NCBI GenBank assembly: GCA_030373505.1
Contig: JAUCYS010000008.1
Span: 1-64,000 of the forward strand
Source: Parasphingorhabdus sp.
GTDB taxonomy: Bacteria > Pseudomonadota > Alphaproteobacteria > Sphingomonadales > Sphingomonadaceae
Direction of reading: 5' to 3'
DNA length: 64,000 bases
Part shown: one piece after another, positions 17,470-25,841 of the stretch
Layout: every line of letters starts with the position of its first letter
Position numbering within the stretch: position 1 is the first letter of the stretch
Made by a program: the position numbers and the translations under genes
The notes under the pieces: model-generated
Seen by the model: only the letters and a program-made list of their open reading frames with translations
Database searches by the model: none
Told to the model about the DNA's origin: nothing

Positions 17470-18255
17470 TCAGATGCTGGCGATCAGGCCACCGTCGATG
17501 CGGATGACAGATCCTGTGACATAGCTCGCCCGCTCGCTGGCAAGGAAGGTGACCATGTCGGCATATTCCTGCGGGTCGCCATAACGGCCAGCTGCGATCG
17601 CGGCGGTACTTTCTGCCGCGACGTCTTCAACCGTGCGGCCTTCGCGCTTTGCCTTTTGCTCGTCGAGGAACCGGATGCGGTCTGTGGCAACGCGGCCAGG
17701 CAGCACGATATTGGCGGTGATGCCATCACGTCCGACTTCGCGTGCGAGCGTCTTGGACCAGCCGACCAGAGCCATGCGCAAGGCGTTGGAAATACCCAGA
17801 TTGGGAATGGGGGCGACGACGCCCGATGAGGTTGAGGTGATGATGCGGCCCCAATTCTTGGCCTTCATGCCCGGCAATACGCGGTCAGTAATTGCGATGA
17901 CCGACAGGACCATCGCCTGAAATTGGGTTTGCCAGAGCGCCGTGTCCTGTCCCGACGCCGTGGTTGGCGGCGGGCCACCAGTGTTGTTGACGAGGATATC
18001 TACCGGACCAAATTCGCTTTCAATCTTGCCGATATGCGCGTCAATCGACCCAAGATCGGAGAGATCCCATGTCAGCGCCATTGCCTGGCCACCCGCTGCG
18101 CGGATTGCATCGGCCGATTTCGCGACAGTTTCGCCCGTACGACCGGCAACAACCACGCGCGCGCCTTCTCGTCCCAGGGCGAGGGCGATCGCCGAACCGA
18201 GACCGCCACCGCCGCCGAGAACGAGGGCGACCTTTTTATTCAGTCCAAGATCCAT
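17470..18255 (-). CDS. Short-chain dehydrogenase/reductase (SDR)
   Basis: A 261-residue classical SDR with the N-terminal glycine motif LVLGGGGGLGSAIALALG and the NNTGGPPP strand. The C-terminal signature FLASERASYVTGSVIRIDGG is also present. The expected YxxxK tyrosine is not obvious: the position reads STSSGVVAPIPNLGISNALR, with an asparagine or serine where tyrosine usually sits, as seen in a subset of SDRs close to 3-oxoacyl-ACP reductase-like proteins. Start 18255 (MDLGLNKKVALV) has an AAGGA site nine bases upstream. It is first in the operon with RraA and the dehydratase. The catalytic residues should be treated as uncertain. Confidence 0.85.
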   Translation of the reverse strand: MDLGLNKKVALVLGGGGGLGSAIALALGREGARVVVAGRTGETVAKSADAIRAAGGQAMALTWDLSDLGSIDAHIGKIESEFGPVDILVNNTGGPPPTTASGQDTALWQTQFQAMVLSVIAITDRVLPGMKAKNWGRIITSTSSGVVAPIPNLGISNALRMALVGWSKTLAREVGRDGITANIVLPGRVATDRIRFLDEQKAKREGRTVEDVAAESTAAIAAGRYGDPQEYADMVTFLASERASYVTGSVIRIDGGLIASI

Positions 18256-18426
18256 GCGGAATATCCTTATCACATATGTGCTTCAGCCATGACCATTGGC
18301 GAATAGACTGGAGGCAGAAAAGGGTGGTGAAGGTATGTTCTGAATTGTCTTTTTGGAGTTTGTTGGCGGCGCAGCCCGACTTCTAAGGTCGGCGCATATG
18401 CGCCACCTGATAGGAATAGGAAGCAG

Positions 18427-18894
18427 ATGAACCGGAATGTGACTGAAGCCCGCCTTAAAGAACTTGATATCGTCCTCCCGGCCATGCCGACGCCCGTTGC
18501 CAATTATGTACCCTATAGGATTACGGGAAATCGCCTTTACCTCTCGGGGCAGGGGCCAGGGACACCTGAAGGGGTGTTTTCATTGGGTAAGGTGGGAACA
18601 GAGGTCACGGTGGAGCAGGCCATAGTTGATGCCCGGCTGTGCGGGCTGCGGTTAATCGCGGTAACGCAAGCCGCATTGGGTTCGTTGGACCGCGTAACAC
18701 AAGTCGTAAAACTGCTCGGCCTTGTCAATGGCGCGCCCGAATTCGGCGAACATCCCCGTGTCATCAACGGGTGCTCTGATCTGTTCGTCGAAGTTTTTGG
18801 CGAAAAGGGACGTCATGCCCGCTCGGCCATGGGCGCAGGCAGCTTGCCCCGCAATATGACCGTGGAAATCGAGGCTATTCTGGAATTCGAATAG
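18427..18894 (+). CDS. RidA/YjgF-family enamine deaminase
   Basis: A 155-residue RidA-family protein of the longer subtype. The family end block is clear: RHARSAMGAGSLPRNMTVEI includes the arginine that contacts the substrate carboxylate. RidA hydrolyses 2-aminoacrylate or 2-aminocrotonate enamines released by PLP dehydratases, protecting PLP enzymes. A purine-rich AGGAAG site precedes the ATG. The gene is divergent from the SDR-RraA-dehydratase operon over a 171-base region, which fits clearing the enamine made by that dehydratase. A role as a catabolic deaminase of a pathway intermediate is an alternative. Confidence 0.88.
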   Translation: MNRNVTEARLKELDIVLPAMPTPVANYVPYRITGNRLYLSGQGPGTPEGVFSLGKVGTEVTVEQAIVDARLCGLRLIAVTQAALGSLDRVTQVVKLLGLVNGAPEFGEHPRVINGCSDLFVEVFGEKGRHARSAMGAGSLPRNMTVEIEAILEFE

Positions 18895-18953
18895 TTTCTT
18901 AGTCCCCAAACCATGACTGTTATCGAATAGCGCCGCCAGTCATATGGACGGAT

Positions 18954-18983
18954 AAAAAAAGGGACGGAGCAAAGCCCCGCCCC
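18954..18983 (-). terminator. Rho-independent terminator of the second TonB receptor gene
   Basis: Read on the minus strand, a GC-rich stem of ten positions with two mismatches (18961-18970 with 18974-18983, loop of three) is followed by seven T residues (18954-18960). It lies just beyond the stop of the receptor gene at 19003. Confidence 0.7.
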
Positions 18984-19002
18984 TCTCTGGCACGATCTTT
19001 CA

Positions 19003-21120
19003 TTAGAAATTCAGGCTAGCCGAAACTATTATGCGGCGACGTTCCCCAACATAGCCCAGGTGGCACTTGGTGCATGTTCCATCCGCACCTGCAGCGCCGA
19101 ACTGCTCCGGCGTGAAGTCGATGAAATAATCCTGGTTAAAGAGGTTGCTGACGCGCGCCGAAATCTTCCAGCGATCATCCGTTTCGGACAAGGCGAAATA
19201 GGCCGATGCGAGCCAATAGCTTGGGTTTATGCTTGAAACGGGCTCGTAGCCAAGTTTCCAGCGGAACTCGTCCTTATAGGAGGCATCGAAATGCAGTTCG
19301 GCCTTGACGCTGTCCGACAACGGAGCGGTATAGGTCGCACCGATAGTGCCGGTCCATTCCGGCGCGTTCGGTGTGTCGCGTCCGGATATGTTCACACCGT
19401 TGAACAGGGCACCCTTATCCCAGTCGGAATGAAGATAGCCGATCGATCCGTTGAGGGTGAGGTTTGGCGTCGGGTTCCAGTTCAGTGATGCTTCGGCACC
19501 ATAGGCTGTCGAATCGCCGATGTTGGCAATGGTTTCGACGAACGCGCCAGATTGCAGCTGCACACGAGTTTCAAACTGGCGGTCCGTATATAGTGTGTAG
19601 AAACCAGCAATCTCGTAATAAAGCGACCTTCCACCGATATTGCCCTTCGAGCCGACCTCGAATGCCCAGGTTTTTTCCGGCTTGTAGGTTCCAGGATCGT
19701 TACTGGTAAGCGCGGCTCTACCCGGCTCGTATCCGCGGCTGACCGAAGCATAAATATTGTTGCCGCCGGCTGTCTGGTAGGACAGGGCCAGCCGGGGCAG
19801 GATCACCGTATCGTTGTTCTGGAAATGCTGGTTGACCGGCGCGAGCTGGGCAACAAACAAGTCAGCGTCATAATCGACATGATAGAGACGCAGGCCGGTC
19901 GTGACTGTCAGGTCACCCAAGCGAAGGTCACTCGACGCAAAGGCGGCAAGATCGGTTTGCTCTGCTTTGAAGTCAAAGAAATCAGGCAATACTATGCCGA
20001 CATCGGCGTTTACCGGGTTTGCTGACAGATTCACATTCTTCAAATTGGCTGCGTACAGGCCAAATATCCAGTCGAATGTCTCATTGCCATTGGAAGACAA
20101 GCGGACTTCCTGGGTCAAGACCTTGGTCGGTCGTGGATCATCGGTGAACAAAATGATTATGGGATTATCTGTGTAATCGACGTCGCCCAGATAATTCTTG
20201 TCCTGCTTGGTGAAGGAGGAGATCCAGTCCAGCTCTATCCCGCCGAAATCATAATTCGCACTGCCGACGAATCCATAAGTTTTGGATTTGACGAAGGGCT
20301 TGGCATTCAGGCTGGCAACATAATTTACATCATCCACAGCGTTCTGGGCACTGGCCAGAATCCCGCTGCCATCATAGGATCGATACCGCCCGGTCAGTTT
20401 GATGGTCAAATCCTCGCTGGGCGTGAAGAGAAGCTGTCCACGAACGGCGAACTCCTCCGTTTCGGAGATATCCGGGATGGTTGGACTGGTCCAGAAACCG
20501 TCATCATGATTATAATAAGCCGAAATGCGCGCCGCGACCTTGTCCTGTGAAAGCGGCGCGTTGACGGCTCCATAGATGTTGCGGTAGCCGTAGCCCCCTG
20601 CCTCTGCCATCACCTCACCGCCGAAATCGAAATTGGGCTCCTTGGGGATGTAGCGGATTGCGCCGCCGATGCTGCTGCCGCCATAGAGGGTGCCCTGCGG
20701 TCCCTTGAGAACCTCGACACGCTCCAGATCCTGAAGGCGCATCGTCTGGTCGGTGAAATTCTGGACGTCGTCGATGTAGAAGCCGACTCCCTGGGTGTTG
20801 CCGAACGCCCCGATGCCGCGCATGACGACATTGGGTGACCGGTCATTGCCGATCTCCATCACGACGCCGGGCGTCTGGCGGCTCAGCGCGGCGATATCCA
20901 CGACGCCGCGGCTTTCCAGCATATCCGCGGACAGGGCAGCAATTGATTGCGGTATATCTTTCAACGCCGAGGACCGTTTTGTCGCGGTCACCACGATCTC
21001 GCCACTGTAGACGGTAGTATCGCTGGGAGGCTGGTCGCCACCCGATTGCTGCGCGACGGCGGGAGCGGCACTCAAACCCAGTGCCGTTCCACAGACAAGC
21101 ATTAACTTCGCTTTCAACAT
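19003..21120 (-). CDS. TonB-dependent outer-membrane receptor
   Basis: A 705-residue receptor. Start 21120 (MLKAKLMLVC) is preferred over 21147 because of the GAGGGGG site. The signal peptide ends at about AVAQQ (residue 25), the TonB box is EIVVTATKR, and the plug contains LKGPQGTLYGGSSIGGAIRY. The barrel ends in SASLNF with a terminal phenylalanine. It has the FyuA/CirA-like architecture common in sphingomonad catabolic clusters and no STN domain. It follows the TetR gene (21212-21817) on the same strand by 91 bases, so expression of regulator and receptor may be linked. The probable role is uptake of the cluster's substrate, possibly a different form from that taken by the receptor at 3466. 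Confidence 0.93.
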   Translation of the reverse strand: MLKAKLMLVCGTALGLSAAPAVAQQSGGDQPPSDTTVYSGEIVVTATKRSSALKDIPQSIAALSADMLESRGVVDIAALSRQTPGVVMEIGNDRSPNVVMRGIGAFGNTQGVGFYIDDVQNFTDQTMRLQDLERVEVLKGPQGTLYGGSSIGGAIRYIPKEPNFDFGGEVMAEAGGYGYRNIYGAVNAPLSQDKVAARISAYYNHDDGFWTSPTIPDISETEEFAVRGQLLFTPSEDLTIKLTGRYRSYDGSGILASAQNAVDDVNYVASLNAKPFVKSKTYGFVGSANYDFGGIELDWISSFTKQDKNYLGDVDYTDNPIIILFTDDPRPTKVLTQEVRLSSNGNETFDWIFGLYAANLKNVNLSANPVNADVGIVLPDFFDFKAEQTDLAAFASSDLRLGDLTVTTGLRLYHVDYDADLFVAQLAPVNQHFQNNDTVILPRLALSYQTAGGNNIYASVSRGYEPGRAALTSNDPGTYKPEKTWAFEVGSKGNIGGRSLYYEIAGFYTLYTDRQFETRVQLQSGAFVETIANIGDSTAYGAEASLNWNPTPNLTLNGSIGYLHSDWDKGALFNGVNISGRDTPNAPEWTGTIGATYTAPLSDSVKAELHFDASYKDEFRWKLGYEPVSSINPSYWLASAYFALSETDDRWKISARVSNLFNQDYFIDFTPEQFGAAGADGTCTKCHLGYVGERRRIIVSASLNF

Positions 21121-21211
21121 TATAGTTTCCCCCTCTTGTATGGCCAAAAATCTATCCAGCCAAAAAATAAGTGAACCTTCCTGCTATAATAAAATTATTT
21201 ATTATTATTTC

Positions 21212-21817
21212 TTAATCATTTACTTCTACTAAAGGCATAATAATTTCATCCACTATTTCGACAATAGTTTTATTGGATGTGGGTTTCATTGTGGCCATGG
21301 CATCATTGAACAATAGATCCTTGGGCAGGCGAACAATCCTTGGGGTGAGCTTTCGCCCATCCACCTCACCGCGATGCACAGCACGATGCAAAATTTCGTA
21401 GATCGAATTCTCGTCCGCCGTGGCAATAGCCGCCCTCAATTGATGCGGCGTAGTATTGGTTTCGCGGAAATATTCCGTCATCTGGGAAGCGAACATCATC
21501 GCGAAAGTCCAGCCGCGCGCGACAGTCTGTTTGAGATAGGATATCAGTTCATCCCGCACATTGCCGAGATCAGGAACATCGAGCGGATGAGATGCGAGCC
21601 TGTAGCGTATGGCGGCAAGCGCAAGATTTGAGCGAGTGGGCCAGCGGCGATTAAGGACGGGCCGACTTGTGTTAGCCCGGGTGGCGACTGCCTCGAAGGT
21701 CAGCGCGCTATATCCGCCCTCACGCAATTCCTCCCAGGCGACTTCCAGAATCGCGCGCTCCAGCACGGCCCCCCGTCTGCGCCGCGTAGTGCTGCCAATA
21801 TCTGGAGAATCGGTCAT
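21212..21817 (-). CDS. TetR-family transcriptional regulator
   Basis: A complete 201-residue TetR repressor. The N-terminal helix-turn-helix (ALTFEAVATRANTSRPVLNR) precedes a helical ligand domain. It is a close paralogue of the truncated regulator at the window's left edge, with identical or nearly identical blocks throughout. The pair frames the catabolic cluster. A degenerate version of the 18-bp dyad lies 68 bases upstream of its start (21885-21902), consistent with autoregulation. The 3' end is noticeably AT-rich compared with neighbours. The effector is unknown, but an aromatic or acyl-CoA intermediate is plausible. Confidence 0.92.
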   Translation of the reverse strand: MTDSPDIGSTTRRRRGAVLERAILEVAWEELREGGYSALTFEAVATRANTSRPVLNRRWPTRSNLALAAIRYRLASHPLDVPDLGNVRDELISYLKQTVARGWTFAMMFASQMTEYFRETNTTPHQLRAAIATADENSIYEILHRAVHRGEVDGRKLTPRIVRLPKDLLFNDAMATMKPTSNKTIVEIVDEIIMPLVEVND

Positions 21818-22234
21818 TTTTACTGCTCACTCAAAACACAAGATAGCTATTCTCTCGATATAGAAGGCTTGATTACTGCCAAGTAGATCCATCGTAGTAT
21901 CTTATAATGATCGCGTGAGCAATCTATCGAATATGATAGAAGAGAAAAATGCTCGATATAGACCGCCGATACAAGCCAAGGATTTTATGTCTTTCGCGAA
22001 CGTTGATCGGGCGGTGGTTGTGCGGGAAATAGCTGGACCGGCCCCCAATGCGTGCGGTCAAGCCCTAAGGATTGGCAGTTTAACTGTGCAAAGCCTGCCG
22101 TTCGTCGCCATGCTCGCGCCGACCGGTCTGGACTAGGATGCTTTATTCCTCTAACCTCTTCCTTATCGGCCGCCCAAGCCCAAGCAAATTGGCACTCGAC
22201 TGGCCGCAAGGCCGAAAACCATAGGAGTGCCGCG
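21818..22234. other. Divergent promoter region between TetR and LysR genes
   Basis: 417 bases with no convincing gene. A 73-residue frame at 21915-22136 (+) has no ribosome site or recognisable product. The region holds the degenerate dyad listed separately and must contain the promoters of both regulators. Confidence 0.5.
21885..21902. promoter_or_regulatory. Degenerate copy of the 18-bp dyad upstream of tetR
   Basis: AGATCCAT-CG-TAGTATCT keeps 14 of 18 positions of AGATACATTAATGTATCT, including both outer AGAT/ATCT ends. It sits 68 bases upstream of the TetR start. It is weaker than the copies at 10697 and 14713 and could be chance. Confidence 0.3.
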
Positions 22235-23215
22235 ATGATCTCAGATCAATCCATGACCGCGAAGGATAACTCGCATTTGCTTGCCGAGGAGCCGCCGATG
22301 CGACGGCTGAACCTCAATCTCCTGTATCCCCTTCATGCCATTCTGCATTCTCCAACGCTGACCGAAGCTGGGCGCCGGGTAAGCCTCAGCCAGTCTGCCA
22401 TGAGTCATGCGCTGCGCCGGTTGCGCGACCATTTCGGGGATGACCTGGTGGCTCATTCGGGAGGGACTCACCAGTTGACTCCGCTCGGTATGGCATTGCG
22501 CGGGGAGGTGCGGCGGGTGATGAAGGAGGTTGAGGGCACCTTCAATTACGCGCTCGATTTCAATCCCCTCACTGCCGCGCAGACGATCACCATCGCCGCA
22601 CCAGAGGCGATCGAGCAGATGTTGATGGGTCCCGTCCTGCGTGGACTGTCCATCCATGCGCCCGCCCTGTCGGTCAGAATGGTTCCGATCGATGTGGAGG
22701 CACCTCAACGTTCGCTGGATCAGGGTGCCGACCTGCTGTTGCTCCCCGCAGAGTTCGCCATCGATCGGTTGGAGACGCTGCCGATCCTGACCGATCATGC
22801 ATCGTGCATGGTCTGGAACGGGCACACCGAGTTCAGCGATTGCAACGATTTCAGCGAGGAACAATATCGGGCCGCGCGACATATCGTTCCGCTGGGCGAG
22901 GCGACGGCGCTCCTGGCAATCGATGACCTTGGCCAGCATATCCTGAGGGCGCGCAGAATCGGGGCGCGAACGACATCCCAGGCAACACTGCCGGCCGTCG
23001 TAATCGGCAGCGATCTGGTGGCCACGGGCAGCGCCTGGCTGTTCCAATATTATGCGTCGATCATGCCGCTGAGAGTGATCACCGCTCCTTTCCAGAAGAA
23101 GGAAACCGTGTTCGTCGCGCAATGGGAGAATCATCGCCGGTGCGACCCCATGCTGGCCTGGTTCGTCAAGCAGATCGAAGAACATGTCAGCAGCTTTCGC
23201 AACCGGCCGCGATAG
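22235..23215 (+). CDS. LysR-family transcriptional regulator, NodD-like branch
   Basis: A 326-residue LysR regulator with the DNA-binding start LNLNLLYPLHAILHSPTLTE, followed by AAGRRVSLSQSAMSHALRRL-type residues, characteristic of the NodD/PcpR-like branch. The effector domain begins at about residue 110 (AQTITIAAPEAIEQML). Start 22235 is supported by ATAGGAG eight bases upstream, and the in-frame extension to 22052 has no such site. It lies on the same strand immediately ahead of the receptor-transporter-protease operon, separated by 277 bases that contain three hairpins. It is the obvious candidate regulator of that operon, though proximity is the only evidence. Confidence 0.9.
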   Translation: MISDQSMTAKDNSHLLAEEPPMRRLNLNLLYPLHAILHSPTLTEAGRRVSLSQSAMSHALRRLRDHFGDDLVAHSGGTHQLTPLGMALRGEVRRVMKEVEGTFNYALDFNPLTAAQTITIAAPEAIEQMLMGPVLRGLSIHAPALSVRMVPIDVEAPQRSLDQGADLLLLPAEFAIDRLETLPILTDHASCMVWNGHTEFSDCNDFSEEQYRAARHIVPLGEATALLAIDDLGQHILRARRIGARTTSQATLPAVVIGSDLVATGSAWLFQYYASIMPLRVITAPFQKKETVFVAQWENHRRCDPMLAWFVKQIEEHVSSFRNRPR

Positions 23216-23225
23216 CCATCGATAT

Positions 23226-23246
23226 TGTTCATGCCGGCCATGAACA
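23226..23246. repeat. Inverted repeat directly after the LysR stop
   Basis: TGTTCATG-CCGGC-CATGAACA, a perfect 8-bp dyad with a 5-base spacer. No U-tract follows, so it is not a typical terminator. It may be an RNA stabilising hairpin or a binding site upstream of the receptor operon. Confidence 0.4.
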
Positions 23247-23392
23247 GTTAGAATTTGCCCGTAACAGAAGTGCAGCATAGTTTCCTTTCCGACAGGAAAA
23301 TCTGGGCGGCCGTTCCGGCATCAAGACTCGGATATCTGTCAGCAGGAGGTCGGGCGCGGTTCTAGAATCCACTGGGGCCGCGACTACTTGGC

Positions 23393-23415
23393 TGTGCCGA
23401 AAGGCACATCTTTTT
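23393..23415 (+). terminator. GNRA-capped hairpin with U-tract between LysR and the receptor operon
   Basis: TGTGCC-GAAA-GGCACA forms a 6-bp stem with a GAAA tetraloop, followed by TCTTTTT. It looks like a short intrinsic terminator on the plus strand, about 180 bases after the LysR stop and 80 bases before the receptor start. It would insulate the operon or act as an attenuator in its leader. Confidence 0.55.
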
Positions 23416-23440
23416 AGCAAAGGGTTCCGTTTTATCGAGT

Positions 23441-23460
23441 GTGCAGCCGTCGCTGCACAT
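23441..23460 (+). promoter_or_regulatory. Hairpin or operator just upstream of the receptor ribosome site
   Basis: TGTGCAGC-CGTC-GCTGCACA, a perfect 8-bp dyad with a 4-base loop, ends 32 bases before the start codon at 23493. It could be a dimeric regulator site or a 5'-leader hairpin. Its closeness to the terminator-like hairpin upstream suggests leader control. Confidence 0.4.
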
Positions 23461-23492
23461 TTGTTGGCGCGCAGCCTTGGGAAGGGGATTAT

Positions 23493-25826
23493 ATGATGGG
23501 TATTACTTCAAAATCGCGGATTCTATTGGGCGCAGTGAGCGTCGGCACGGTCGTGATCGCCAGCGTAGTCGCGACTGCTCCCGCCTTCGCGCAGGAAGCG
23601 CGTAGCGTAGCTATCAATGTGCCCGCAATGCCGATGGCCAGGGCGCTTCAACAGATCGGAGAACAATCGGGGGCTCCCGTCGCCTTCGATCCAGATGCCG
23701 TAAAGGAGCTGACGTCGCGCCCTGTTAGCAGCGCGGCGTCTGCAGAGGAAGCCCTTCGGGTAGCGACCGAGGGGACAAACCTGACGGTCCTTCGTGCTCC
23801 GAATGGCGGTTTCGACGTCGTTGGCGATATCGTCGTAGTCGCGCGGCGGGACGAAGCCGAAACGAGCCTGCTCGTCCGGCAATCGTCAACATCCGATCGC
23901 AGTGGTCTGGGCCTGCGGGACCAGCCGCGCAACACACAGGTGATTACCGCCAAGGCGATCGAGGAGCAGCAGGCGCTGGACATCACCGATATTCTGCGCA
24001 ACGCTGGCGGCGTTTCGGTGCAGGCTAATAATCCCAACACCGGTGCCAGCTATACGGTGCGCGGTTTCGCTGCGACCGGGCTGGTAAACGGCTTGGCCGG
24101 CGGATCGCAATATGGCGTGCAATCCGGTGCCAACCAGCCGGTCGCGAACATCGAGCGCGTCGAGGTGCTGAAAGGCCCAGATGCGCTGCTGTCCGGCTTC
24201 GGCAATCTAGGCGGCAACGTCAACGTCGTGACGAAAAAGCCAAGTGCCGAAGAACGCCTGGATCTTTCGTTCGACACAGGATCATTCGGGCTCGTGCGCG
24301 GCGTGATCGATGCCAATAACGCAATCACAGCCGACAAGAAGCTGTCGGGCCGCGTCATCGCCAGTGTGCAGACGATGGATCACAATTATGGTGGCTACAG
24401 GGGGACCGATGATTATCTCTTCGCGCCATCGCTTCGGTTCAAGGATCGGTTGACCGATATAGTGATCGGCGCCAGCCTTTCGAAATCGAACGCGGGTATC
24501 GGCGCTTACACGCTTTTCGACAACAAGACCTTCCAGCTCATCGAACGCGATCCATCCATGCCGATCTATTCGCCCGATCAGGGAATCAGCATCGGCACAG
24601 ACCGCTTCTATTTCGATGCGACGCGCAAGATTATACCCGGCATTGAGTTTGTCGCGCGGGGCATGCACGATGAAACCCAGCTGACGCTGCAGGTCTACCA
24701 GGTCGGCTATAACCGGGCTGGCAATCTCACGCTGGGCGTCGGCGGGTCGCAGCAGCAGGGCAAGTCCGATGCGCTCGACAGCTTCTTCCGCTTCAAGGCG
24801 GGTCTGGGCGACGCCGTGAAGGCGACTGTCAATGTCGGCTACAATTACAGCAAGGGCTTTACCAATCAGCGTAGTGAAACGCTCTTTACGGTAGTCAACA
24901 ATCCGCCGCTGGGAGCCAACACCACTCTTCCCGTCATCCCGTTCTCGCCCCTGGGGCCCGTAACCATTCGTATAGAGGGCAAGCAGGAGGGGATATATGG
25001 GCAGGCGCTGATTGAATTTTGGAAGGTCAAGCTGCTGGGTGGCTTGCGCAAGAACTGGTTCGAGACAAGCACGCAGTTCTTATTTCCTGGCGTTCCGCCC
25101 CAACCGATACAGAAGCGGAATGGTGTTTCGCCCAGCGGCGGCATTATCGTCGATGTCACCAACGATCTCTCGGTCTTCGCCAATTATGTGCGCGGCGAAC
25201 AGGCGACCTTCAATCTCGATACTTCTGGAAACTTTCTGCCTAACATCATCACCACCAACAAGGAAGCGGGCGTCAAGCTCGACCTGTTTGGCAAGCGGGC
25301 GACAATCAACGTGTCCTATTTCGACATCCAGCAGGACAACACCATCGTCTTTAACCCGACCATAGGCGGGTTTGAGTCGGGACCGGGCCAGCGCGGACGT
25401 GGCATCGATCTCAACATTGTCGGTCAGGTGATGCCCGGCTGGACCGTGACCGGCTCTTACACCCGGACCAAATATGCGCTGCTGACCACGACGCCCACGC
25501 AAACGACGGTAGCGCGTCAGCCGCGCGATACCTATAGCCTCTATACGAATTATCGCACCCGGATTGCCGATGGCATCACAGGCGGCGCGTCCGTGGGTCT
25601 TTACGGCCGGTCCAGTTCCTTTGCCGACGTTCTTGGGCGGTATGCCGTTCCGGGCGCCCGGCAGATCGACGTCAACGGCTTCGTGACGGTTGCGGGCTTC
25701 GACATCAACCTGGGCATCCGCAATATCTTCGATCGGCGCAACTACAACACGACGAGCGCCTTCAGCTACGTCCCGGTTGACGAACCCCGCAGCGTGCGCT
25801 TGTCTATCAGCAAACGTATCTTCTGA
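23493..25826 (+). CDS. TonB-dependent receptor with N-terminal STN signalling domain (siderophore-receptor type)
   Basis: A 777-residue outer-membrane receptor. The start at 23493 has GAAGGGG upstream; 23496 (second ATG) is equally possible. The signal peptide ends at AFAQ (about residue 34). An STN domain occupies roughly residues 36-110 (INVPAMPMARALQQIGEQSG). A TonB-box-like DIVVVARR follows at 112-119, then a plug with ERVEVLKGPDALLSGFGNLG, and a barrel ending in ISKRIF. STN domains normally talk to a FecR-type anti-sigma factor, yet no fecI/fecR pair is nearby. It is first of six co-directional genes and lies 15 bases before the ABC transporter. The ligand could be a metal chelate or a peptide. 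Confidence 0.93.
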   Translation: MMGITSKSRILLGAVSVGTVVIASVVATAPAFAQEARSVAINVPAMPMARALQQIGEQSGAPVAFDPDAVKELTSRPVSSAASAEEALRVATEGTNLTVLRAPNGGFDVVGDIVVVARRDEAETSLLVRQSSTSDRSGLGLRDQPRNTQVITAKAIEEQQALDITDILRNAGGVSVQANNPNTGASYTVRGFAATGLVNGLAGGSQYGVQSGANQPVANIERVEVLKGPDALLSGFGNLGGNVNVVTKKPSAEERLDLSFDTGSFGLVRGVIDANNAITADKKLSGRVIASVQTMDHNYGGYRGTDDYLFAPSLRFKDRLTDIVIGASLSKSNAGIGAYTLFDNKTFQLIERDPSMPIYSPDQGISIGTDRFYFDATRKIIPGIEFVARGMHDETQLTLQVYQVGYNRAGNLTLGVGGSQQQGKSDALDSFFRFKAGLGDAVKATVNVGYNYSKGFTNQRSETLFTVVNNPPLGANTTLPVIPFSPLGPVTIRIEGKQEGIYGQALIEFWKVKLLGGLRKNWFETSTQFLFPGVPPQPIQKRNGVSPSGGIIVDVTNDLSVFANYVRGEQATFNLDTSGNFLPNIITTNKEAGVKLDLFGKRATINVSYFDIQQDNTIVFNPTIGGFESGPGQRGRGIDLNIVGQVMPGWTVTGSYTRTKYALLTTTPTQTTVARQPRDTYSLYTNYRTRIADGITGGASVGLYGRSSSFADVLGRYAVPGARQIDVNGFVTVAGFDINLGIRNIFDRRNYNTTSAFSYVPVDEPRSVRLSISKRIF

Positions 25827-25841
25827 TAGTCTGCCACCGAT

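Noticed and set aside
18271-18280. CACATATGTG palindrome upstream of the SDR
   Set aside because: Only 10 bp, 15 bases from the start codon and without a second copy; too weak to call an operator.
21915-22136. A 73-residue plus-strand frame between TetR and LysR that might be a RiPP precursor for the TldDE operon
   Set aside because: No ribosome site, no leader/core pattern, and it is separated from the operon by the LysR gene.
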